Assembly (NCBI GenBank): GCA_030248225.1
Contig: JASANE010000670.1
Location: 27,591 to 91,590, forward strand
DNA length: 64,000 bases
Origin: Trileptium ribeirensis
Taxonomy: Eukaryota > Nematoda > Enoplea > Enoplida > Thoracostomopsidae
Direction: 5' to 3'
The translations under genes and the position numbers were made by a program. This document shows positions 1 through 7,600 of the stretch, one piece after another (position 1 is the stretch's first letter; each line of letters begins with the position of its first letter). The notes under the pieces are model-generated. The model made no database searches. It saw only the letters and a program-made list of their open reading frames with translations, and had not been told where the DNA came from.

Positions 1-116
1 CCATTCAATACGGTCTCGATAATATTCTCTCGATAGTCGCCGATTAAGAATGAGCTTCCTGGAACGTGGTTTTTCACATGTTGTTGCATAAGATGATATG
101 AAAATTGGAGCTTCAT
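1..116 (-). CDS. Partial small ORF of virus-like cluster, runs off left edge
   Basis: An open frame starts at ATG 116-114, directly after an in-frame stop, and stays open to the first base of the window (38 codons seen). I do not recognise the protein. I take it as a real gene start because a copy of the GT(T)CTTAAAAAG motif lies 27 nt before the ATG, the same distance as for three neighbouring ORFs. It is the last member seen of the minus-strand cluster that continues outside the window. Confidence 0.4.
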   Translation of the reverse strand, partial: MKLQFSYHLMQQHVKNHVPGSSFLIGDYRENIIETVLN

Positions 117-143
117 CTAATGTAAAAAAACTGATGTTGCAAG

Positions 144-156
144 TCTTTTTAAGAAC
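144..156 (-). promoter_or_regulatory. Promoter-like motif, copy 1
   Basis: The sense-strand reading is gttcttaaaaaga. It ends 27 nt before the ATG at 116. It is one of four near-identical copies, each just upstream of an ORF in this cluster. The TTAAAAA core resembles a TATA-type element and would give a very short 5' leader. Confidence 0.5.
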
Positions 157-236
157 ATTTCATCCCTGCCAAGGGAATCATCAGATGGCTTTACACCGTA
201 TACACGGTATTGGCTACCATTATGTTTTTTCTTTTT

Positions 237-566
237 TTACTTCAAATCAAACATATAACACAATTTAATAATATCATGATAATAATCAACATACAACATA
301 GGGTATGACAATGATAATTCATACAAAGACTGTTTAAAAGTGTTTTCTTTCTTCATTATAAATTCCACCGCCTTGATAATTGCTTGTCGTCGTCGTTGAA
401 CTCTGATCAAATTTTCTTCCTCCTTCGATCGCCCGTCGATATAGTCGCCTGTTGCTTCACATTGACGTCGAAACTCATCCACCCGGTGTTGCCAATAACC
501 AATTTCGTTTTGAAGATAAACGTTGCGCACGTATTGTTCCATACGCTTCGCGAATATTGATTCCAA
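237..566 (-). CDS. Hypothetical 109-aa protein, overlapping frame
   Basis: The ORF encodes 109 aa rich in charged residues. Its first 60 residues are rich in Glu, Arg and Gln and could be helical or coiled coil, and its C-terminus is Tyr-rich. I do not recognise a family. Its 5' end overlaps the 3' end of the 178-aa ORF by 92 nt in another frame, an arrangement typical of compact viral genomes. It lacks its own copy of the promoter-like motif, so it is either co-transcribed with the upstream ORF or not a gene. Confidence 0.35.
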   Translation of the reverse strand: MESIFAKRMEQYVRNVYLQNEIGYWQHRVDEFRRQCEATGDYIDGRSKEEENLIRVQRRRQAIIKAVEFIMKKENTFKQSLYELSLSYPMLYVDYYHDIIKLCYMFDLK

Positions 567-1011
567 TGTATCGTTGACGAATCACTTTATCCAAATCGTA
601 TGTTGCGAGATGTTTCATAAGTCTTGCTCCCATATAATGGTTGGTGAATGTATATCCACGATAAATACCAACCGATCGTACCAGTATAAGTCCGTGTTGA
701 TAGGGTATCGATAAGTTCATAAACAAATGTTCAAATACGTCGAATAGATAAACCATCTGTGCGTTCCATTTAAGACCTTTCGGTGGTTTGAGTCGCACGT
801 TGAAGTGTAGATTTGATGATGTTTTATTGATCCATTGAATATCGTAGCCTTTTGTCGGGTTCCATTTTTCGCTTGATCCGTTTGTCCAATCATCAAAACA
901 TAATGAATCCGATTGAACTTTACAAATGATGTTTAATATCAACAATAGCGTTTCACATATGAGTATTACAAACAATGCACTACATAATACAACTCGCTTA
1001 TCAACCGCCAT
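475..1011 (-). CDS. Hypothetical 178-aa single-pass membrane protein
   Basis: Residues 7-30 form one strongly hydrophobic segment after a short basic N-terminus (MAVDKR), as in a signal anchor. About 145 hydrophilic residues follow, with aromatic and basic stretches and two potential N-glycosylation sites near residues 44 and 62. I know no family for it. It starts 30 nt after the capsid-like gene ends. The promoter-like motif at 1036-1047 overlaps the capsid stop codon and lies 24 nt before this ATG. An inner-membrane or envelope role in a virus-like element is possible but not shown. Confidence 0.5.
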   Translation of the reverse strand: MAVDKRVVLCSALFVILICETLLLILNIICKVQSDSLCFDDWTNGSSEKWNPTKGYDIQWINKTSSNLHFNVRLKPPKGLKWNAQMVYLFDVFEHLFMNLSIPYQHGLILVRSVGIYRGYTFTNHYMGARLMKHLATYDLDKVIRQRYIGINIREAYGTIRAQRLSSKRNWLLATPGG

Positions 1012-1035
1012 TACTACTATTCACACCAACCTCAT

Positions 1036-1047
1036 TCTTTTTAAGAC
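1036..1047 (-). promoter_or_regulatory. Promoter-like motif, copy 2
   Basis: The sense reading is gtcttaaaaaga, ending 24 nt before the ATG at 1011. It overlaps the capsid-like stop codon (TAA at 1043-1041), so the coding end of one gene doubles as the putative promoter of the next. Confidence 0.5.
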
Positions 1048-2336
1048 ATTTTATTCCAAAATACTTCTTTATATGAGTTAATGTTCAATTCAGCAGTAAA
1101 TTCTCCCATTGCGAAAATAACAATAGCCTTCTTCAACTCTTCTACAAAATCAATAGAAAGTCTCAATTGTCCATCTGGTGGGTTTGAAAGATAATTGCAG
1201 TCACTACTGTGATCTTTACTTAAATCGATACAAAATATTTGATAGCCTGCACCTTGTCGAAAACCAACTTCTGTTAATCCCAAATTTTCTGTTCTGCTGT
1301 TTAATGCATATAATGTATTATAAAATAACCTCATATCATTGCCAGCCTTACACGGTAAAGATATATTGCACGGGTATCTGTCATCGTTCATAAATACTGT
1401 AAAGCTATTCATATCTGGTAAACTCAACTTAAACAAGTTTGACTTTGGTGCACCAGCATATGCTTCTTGCGTTATACCCCAAATGTATATTCTACGGGGT
1501 AATGTTCCTTCAAAAATTGTCCAATCCACGTTTTGTAACCCTTTATTTACTGAAAGTGTTTGAACCTTGTATCGTATACTAGGAAATTTAACCCCACTAC
1601 TATTTAGAATTTTATCTTGGTGTTCAAGAGCTTGTTTTGTTAGCCTTGCCTTTGGTATGTAAAGTTTAAAATCATTTATTCTAACTAAAAGTTTATTAGT
1701 TGGTTCATGCAACAAAATTAGTGACGGTGAGCTTCGAGTGAATTTAAACTCTAGTCTACTTTTCGGGGGTAAATAAGTCGGTGTTAACTGTGAGTCTGTA
1801 ATGATAGGAAAGTAAAGTTCACATTTTTGTGACATTGCAGTCAATGCATTCCTATAAACGGAACTCTCGTTATCTTCCATATCATCAAACATATTCGTTT
1901 GATCGGGTTTGTAGAGACATCCTGCCAAATATTGTTTCCTTTGCTCCTCACTCATATGTAGCATGTACAGCACATAAGTCATCCAAGGGTAATGCTTTTG
2001 GTTGAAGGTTACTGGTTCTCCATTTATTTTCATCTCAACCGATGAAAATAGTGCATACCCAAACATATTACATGGTGCAAATTTAAGAGCTACATCTTTA
2101 ATCTCCTTACCATCACCTTTCAGTATTTGAAATTCAATATATGCGAAAATTTCTGAATTATCAATTAAATCAAAAGCACTTTCACCAATTTCAAAACGAA
2201 ACGAATCATCTGTATCTATGCTTGGTAACGTTGTTTCACATGCGATTTCCACCAGCTGTGTTGAGATGATTGATTGCTGAACGGGGTATTGATTCCCCTG
2301 CCAATTCAGTTTTTCGACGCCGCATTCGTTTGCCAT
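1041..2336 (-). CDS. F54H12.2-like putative capsid protein of a virus-like DNA element
   Basis: This intact 431-aa ORF resembles the invertebrate 'uncharacterized protein F54H12.2-like' family. I associate that family with capsid proteins of Polinton/Maverick-type or related virus-like DNA elements, from memory and without a search. Supporting patterns, in order, are: an N-terminal block ending near LFSSVEMKINGEPV (residues 96-109), a Tyr-Pro-rich segment YPWMTYVLYML (116-126), GTLPRRIYIW (277-286), and a C-terminal FCIDLS and VIFAMGEF region. The alternating beta pattern would fit jelly-roll folds, but I cannot test that. The ATG at 2336 is preceded by promoter-like motif copy 3 at 30 nt. 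The frame has no stops or frameshifts, so the insertion is recent, selected, or from an active element. The matching ATPase, protease and polymerase genes are not in the window and may lie to the left. Confidence 0.6.
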   Translation of the reverse strand: MANECGVEKLNWQGNQYPVQQSIISTQLVEIACETTLPSIDTDDSFRFEIGESAFDLIDNSEIFAYIEFQILKGDGKEIKDVALKFAPCNMFGYALFSSVEMKINGEPVTFNQKHYPWMTYVLYMLHMSEEQRKQYLAGCLYKPDQTNMFDDMEDNESSVYRNALTAMSQKCELYFPIITDSQLTPTYLPPKSRLEFKFTRSSPSLILLHEPTNKLLVRINDFKLYIPKARLTKQALEHQDKILNSSGVKFPSIRYKVQTLSVNKGLQNVDWTIFEGTLPRRIYIWGITQEAYAGAPKSNLFKLSLPDMNSFTVFMNDDRYPCNISLPCKAGNDMRLFYNTLYALNSRTENLGLTEVGFRQGAGYQIFCIDLSKDHSSDCNYLSNPPDGQLRLSIDFVEELKKAIVIFAMGEFTAELNINSYKEVFWNKMS

Positions 2337-2448
2337 GTTTGCTTTTCCTTTCCTTCTTCTTACGATCCTTTTTAAGACTGTTCTTTATATTCTTTGTTAC
2401 TACTGCATTAAGCTGTTTTGACGAATTAAAGCACAAAGGTAGCGCCAT
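2236..2448 (-). CDS. Small highly basic protein (70 aa)
   Basis: The 70-aa ORF has a Lys/Arg-rich core (residues about 20-47, including KKDRKKKERK and RMRRRK) and resembles small DNA-condensing or nuclear-targeted peptides. No family is recognised. It overlaps the first 101 nt of the capsid-like gene in another frame. Promoter-like motif copy 4 lies 29 nt before its ATG. The motif with matching spacing is the main reason to call it a gene and not a chance frame. A core-protein role is speculation. Confidence 0.4.
   Translation of the reverse strand: MALPLCFNSSKQLNAVVTKNIKNSLKKDRKKKERKSKHGKRMRRRKTELAGESIPRSAINHLNTAGGNRM
2367..2378 (-). promoter_or_regulatory. Promoter-like motif, copy 3
   Basis: The sense reading is gtcttaaaaagg, 30 nt before the capsid-like ATG at 2336. 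It lies inside the small basic ORF, so the two genes would be independently transcribed. Confidence 0.5.
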
Positions 2449-2477
2449 CTTGACGTATGTTTAGCATATGCATTAAT

Positions 2478-2490
2478 CCTTTTTAAGAAC
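2478..2490 (-). promoter_or_regulatory. Promoter-like motif, copy 4
   Basis: The sense reading is gttcttaaaaagg, 29 nt before the ATG at 2448. It is the most upstream copy. I found no further copy between here and the end of the BEL element. Confidence 0.5.
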
Positions 2491-2867
2491 TTTACGAGAA
2501 CTGTTAATGACCATTTTTGCTCCTTGAAAAAACTCCACGGGTTGTACGAAATTCTGATTTGATGTGACGATTTGATCAATGATATATCGCTTGGAACGCC
2601 CAGCGACACGTACAAACTATGAACTAAACTTAAACCCCAACTCTTCGTAACAACAACGATACAAACTGAATTACCAAAAAGGGCCTAGCTAATCTAGGAC
2701 AGTAACTAATTTGCATACGTCTTCGAACAATATGTCTATATTTGACACTGACTATCATATATTATTACGTCTTCGTACAGTCCCGAACCAAAAAAGGCCC
2801 AAACCAGAAGGCCCATAAAATTTATCATAATTTTGATTTTGAGTGTTTCTCGACTAGATCATATGCT
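2491..2867. other. Intergenic, no gene seen
   Basis: This stretch separates the virus-like cluster from the NADAR-like/SGNH-like ORF. Only short chance frames occur. A 10-mer, tacgtcttcg, occurs twice, near 2717 and 2766. There is no obvious terminal inverted repeat marking the end of the virus-like element. Confidence 0.5.
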
Positions 2868-4106
2868 CTAGTCCCAACGGCGTTTCGAAAAGGACGAATA
2901 CCCGATAACGGACGATAACGAAGGAGCACGCCGGCGTTCCGCCCACAGCGCGCTTTCCGTCTTCAGCCCAATCGGAACCTGTTCCAGTGCTGACAGGTAC
3001 TGTGCGAAGACCTGCCACATGTGACGAATCCCTGCATGCCGCAGATGAAACCCTTCTCTTTGCTCGAAAAAGGAGAAGTTGAACTGCCCGTTCCGCCAGA
3101 AATGGTTGGTGCAAATGGCCCAATCGACAACTTTGATGTAGTCGAGTTCACGAAGCTCGGCGTTTATGTGTGCACCGTAGCTCCTCGATTTCGGAACTTG
3201 CGGATGGAAGAATGTTGGGCATATCAGGATTTCTTGGCCGTTTGGCAGGTTGATGCCCTGCAGGAAACGAACGTGTGAAGTCGTTGTCCGATTTTGGACA
3301 TAATTTGGCCGTTGACAATCGATAATGCCGGCACTAATGATGACCATACGATACTGCGCAATGTCAAGGCCTTGGTGATTCACATGGTCGACAATATCAC
3401 CGAACGTCTTGCCGGACAATGATACACATTTGCCCCGGTCGATGGAATCCACCTGCGCAAATTGACTATCGGTTAGAAGTAGTACCGACGACCTAAACGC
3501 TGGTCGAACCGGAATAACTTCCGACATCAAAAGACGCACACCACCACACCGCAACGTGATAGGCTTGTTGGCATATATCACTTGGGCCACTTCTTTTAAT
3601 AAGCGTCCCCAGAGGTTAAAACCCGGATACTGCTCATTTCGAGTGCGCAAACGCTCGCACATCGATTTTTTACAACCGGCGGCATAGACAAACGTGGTCG
3701 GGTTTCTGGCGTTTGAAGAATCGACGGCCACAAATTTAACCAGACATGGATTCGGATAATGACCCAGTTGATCTACGAACGCTTCGTAAAATGGAGTTTT
3801 TTCGGCGACTTGATGCATCAAGATATCGTGCCACAGATCATAGCTGCGAAGTAGCCAATTTGTGCCGATGAAGTAGTTCTGCTCCTTCGCCAACCATCCT
3901 TTGATTTTGCCAGGCTCGCCACGCAGTGAAGCCTGAAACAAAAGGTTGTCAGCCGTGTCGGATGGTCCCGTTTCCTGTGCCGCTACGATAAACCAGTAGG
4001 CCATCTCCAAGGATGAAACGCAGATGTTGTCGACATGCAGGGGACGATCAAACGTATGGAATCGAGAAAGGGTATGGTTCCCGGGAACGTAAATCACTGG
4101 GCCCAT
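2868..4106 (-). CDS. Two-domain protein: NADAR/YbiA-like plus SGNH-hydrolase-like
   Basis: Numbering is for the 412-aa product from ATG 4106-4104. The frame is open for only about 11 codons upstream and has no earlier ATG. Residues 12-178 follow the order of NADAR/YbiA motifs: LSRF, VSSLEMAY with the conserved Glu34, RGEPGKIKG, a Trp92-containing helix, and GFNLWGRLLKEV (162-173). The usual WG motif before the last helix is missing. Residues 205-372 look SGNH-hydrolase-like: TDSQ with candidate nucleophile Ser214, ISAGIID (257-263), and EGFHL with candidate His354, Glu replacing the usual Asp of DxxH. NADAR proteins are N-glycosidases or ADP-ribose-type binders, and SGNH proteins are esterases. 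The activity here is unknown. It lies 340 nt downstream of BEL pol on the same strand, so it may be an extra ORF of that element, a host gene or a separate element. The bases just before the ATG read cgtatttcag, a plausible splice acceptor. Confidence 0.55.
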   Translation of the reverse strand: MGPVIYVPGNHTLSRFHTFDRPLHVDNICVSSLEMAYWFIVAAQETGPSDTADNLLFQASLRGEPGKIKGWLAKEQNYFIGTNWLLRSYDLWHDILMHQVAEKTPFYEAFVDQLGHYPNPCLVKFVAVDSSNARNPTTFVYAAGCKKSMCERLRTRNEQYPGFNLWGRLLKEVAQVIYANKPITLRCGGVRLLMSEVIPVRPAFRSSVLLLTDSQFAQVDSIDRGKCVSLSGKTFGDIVDHVNHQGLDIAQYRMVIISAGIIDCQRPNYVQNRTTTSHVRFLQGINLPNGQEILICPTFFHPQVPKSRSYGAHINAELRELDYIKVVDWAICTNHFWRNGQFNFSFFEQREGFHLRHAGIRHMWQVFAQYLSALEQVPIGLKTESALWAERRRAPSLSSVIGYSSFSKRRWD

Positions 4107-4446
4107 CTGAAATACGAAAGGTAATCCGAGCAATCTGGTTAGTTTGAAAAATTAACGAATTTAAATTGTGTCCTGATTCAATGATAATTTAGAGACGGTT
4201 GACAGCTTTTTTGCTCAGAAACGCTCATAGTCGGCTGTGACTACAATGTTGACAACAGCTATCAAAACGCTTGAGCTGCCATACCGGATATGGCCACAAT
4301 TGTATTGTTACAAAGATCAAAATACTAATACTATCATACTAATCAAATACTAATAAAAATTAACATAATACATAAACTAAGCAAATTAAACAAATATTTA
4401 TATTAAAATTGTATTTGAACAACTGCGAAACGCTCGCCGTTGTGAT
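4107..4446. other. Gap between BEL pol and the two-domain ORF
   Basis: AT-rich DNA with no ORF. If the upstream BEL element ended here, its 3' LTR should begin in or near this stretch, but no second LTR exists in the window to prove it. I saw no clear polypurine tract. Confidence 0.4.
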
Positions 4447-4604
4447 TCAACATGTGTCGATGACCTCGTCCTCAAGATCCCGCTGCGATTGCCAACGAGT
4501 TTGGGCGTCAATAGCAGCACTTCGTTTGGGACGTTGTGGCGCTTGTTGATCTTGTTGCACCCTTTGACAGACTTCACCGTTTGATTCCTTTTCGCTAGGA
4601 ACTT

Positions 4605-7600
4605 CTAAAGGAAACAATAGCTTGATCGGTCTTTGAACGACTTTCCTGACCCAGTGATGAGCCTAGCTGACCGAGTGAGCCCATCGGCACTTTTTATAAG
4701 TGCAGTTATGCGTGCCACGGTCCATTGTCCTCTGGGTTGACCGTGAGATTTTACAAGCACAACTGCACCCATCATCGGCAGTTGATTAGCACATCCGCGG
4801 TTGTTGGGTTTCCAAAGGCGTTCCCGAAGAGATGTGAGATAGTGCTTGTTCCACGTTTCCCAAAACATGTTCAGTTGGTTAATTATTCTTTTCCACGTTA
4901 GCCGAAGCGTAGTTGCCGAATGCGAATGCGACCTATAGTCTGCGTCTGTCGACGTTGCTGGATCCGGTATGGTCGAAACCGGATTGCGTCGCGACAGAAG
5001 ATCGTTCGGTGACAATGGATGCCAGCCTTGCTGATCGTCGCAGTAAGTTAATGGCCTGGAGTTGATGATGTTGCAAATTTCAGCACACACGGTTTGGAGC
5101 TCAACGTACGACACCATGCGACGCTGTAGAGTACAACGGAGTGCGTCCTTCACGATTTTCACCATACGTTCGTAAAACCCACCGAACCAAGGTGCGAACT
5201 CAGTGATAAATTTCCATTTGATGCTATGTTTCGTACAAAAGTCTATCACCTTTTCGCTGTTGATCGATTCATTCCAGGAGTTATCGATGAACTTCTTTGT
5301 CGCCTTGAAGTGCTTGGCGTTGTCGCAGACGATTAGAGACGGGCTTCCGTTGACCGCAATGAATCGACGAAGACATAACAGAAATTGTTCCGCTGTCATG
5401 TCTGGCACGACCTCCAGATGTAGGGCACGAGAGCAACAGCATGTAAACAGGCATATCCATGTTTTCATCCGTTCACTGTTGGTCGATTGCACCCAAAGTG
5501 GCCCCAGATAATCAATGCCCGTCGAACTAAATGGCGGTTGCATTGTGACCCGAAATTCAGGTAATGGTGGTGCATTTGGCAGGCTGAACGGGCCACCCTT
5601 TCCGCGTCGACAAGTCAAGCATCTCCCGATTACCTTTTTGATTGTGCTGCGTCCTCGTGGAATCCAGAATTTTTTGCGAATATTGGTCAAAACGTGATTG
5701 ACACCGCTATGTGCAAGATTATTGTGGCTTTCCATGATGATGAGTGATGTGAGCCACGAGCTACGCGGTAATAGTACCGGGAAACACTGGTCGTAAGAGG
5801 CATCAGAATGTTGAATACGCCCGCCGCACCTGATCAAACACGACGGATCCACAAACATGTTCAATTGGCTGAGCAGGTTGGAAAACTCCTTTGGATATGC
5901 AATAGCGAAGCTGGCCTGATCATGACGGATTGAAAGACGGAGCGCTTGTTTTAACTCAGTCGGGGTGTGAGTCCCAAATAGCTGGGGGCGCTTCCTGATC
6001 TTATTGATAAATCTGCACACCCAAACCGTGACGCGAAGAAGCCGATTCAACGATGAAAACCGTTTATGATCGATGGCACTTGATTCGACCGTGTTAGCTA
6101 CTAGTGAGTTTACCGAGTCCGGTTGTGTATTGGGTTTTGAAGGCGTTATGCGTGCAGGCCACGCGCTTGATTCACGTTGGAGCCATGCGGGTCCGCTCCA
6201 CCAGAGCGATGACGATTTCAGCTTGCTCCCGGCGATGCCTCTTGTCGCCAAGTCCGCTGGATTGCAATCAGTTGGGACATAGCGAATTTGCACTGATAGG
6301 TATTGCCTGATTTGCTCAACACGATTTTTGACATAGACTGGTCTTTTAGCACTGTTCGATATCCAATGCAATGTGCACTGACTGTCGGTCCAGAGATGTA
6401 CTTCGGATACCTCGATGCGAAGTTGCGCTTGAATGTATTCCAACAGCTTACACCCCATTGCTGCCGCAGTTAGTTCCAATCGAGGGATTGTTAACGTTTG
6501 TTTGTTCAAGGGGCTGACGCGTGTCTTGGCAAACAGCAGGTTGGACGAGATGACGCTATTTTCCACACATCGTAGATACACTGCCGCGCAATAAGCACTC
6601 GATGAGGCATCGCAAAAGCAATGCAGCTGAACGCCAGCTGCTGCCACAGACGACATGACAAGCCTTGGTATCGACATCTCCCCTGCTACACGTAGTTCCG
6701 ATTGAAGGTTGCTCCACCTGGATCGTTCTGACTCTGACAGCCAATCGTCCCAATCAACCTTTGTCTTCCACAGTTCTTGCAGCAAAATTTTTCCAGCAAC
6801 AGTTACTGGGCTCAAAAATCCCAATGGGTCAAAGATACTAGCGACTTCTTTCAGTATCGAACGCTTCGTTGTGCACACAGTATTCTTTCCGGCTGGATAA
6901 ACACAGCTCAAACAATCATTCGATCGATCCCATTTGACTCCCAGAACAGACTGTACGGTTTGCTCACAACGGTCGATCGAAGGCAAGGACGACATGAATT
7001 CATCATTGTTTGAAGACCATTGCCGCAGGTTCATAGACGCAGATGCGAACAGCGCCTTTCCAGATTTGTAGAAGTCAATGGCGTCTTGAACCGTTTGGAC
7101 GCCGGTGACGATGTTGTCCACGTAACAATTTCCCAATATCTGTTGCGCAGTTGGATCATCACTTCGGGATAGGTGATGTTTAATAGTCCCAGCCAACATA
7201 TAAGGGCTTGACTTAACACCGAATAGGACACGTGTGAAGCGATACGTGACGAGATTCTGTTTTGTCGGCGGTTTTGACGTATCCAAAACCCATAAAAACC
7301 GCGTCACATCGCGATCCGGGATCTGTATCTCAACTTGTAGAAACGCCTTCTCTATGTCGCCAGTTATCGCAATCGGATGAATACGGAATCGTAAAAGCAT
7401 GCCACAGAGATCACTCAACAGTACCGGACCGCGATGGAGGCAATCATTGAGACTCTGCAACAGCTTGCTTGCTTTGCTGGAGGCGTCGTATACTACACGT
7501 AGTTTAGTCGTTGAGCTCTGCTCTTTTATAATGCAATGATGTGGCAGATAATGTACAAGACTTCCATCTGGTTCGGACGGAGCAACTTCGATGATGCCTT

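Noticed and set aside
2400..2615. 71-codon minus-strand frame upstream of the basic ORF
   Set aside because: It has no promoter-like motif before its start, overlaps the better-supported basic ORF and has no recognisable features.
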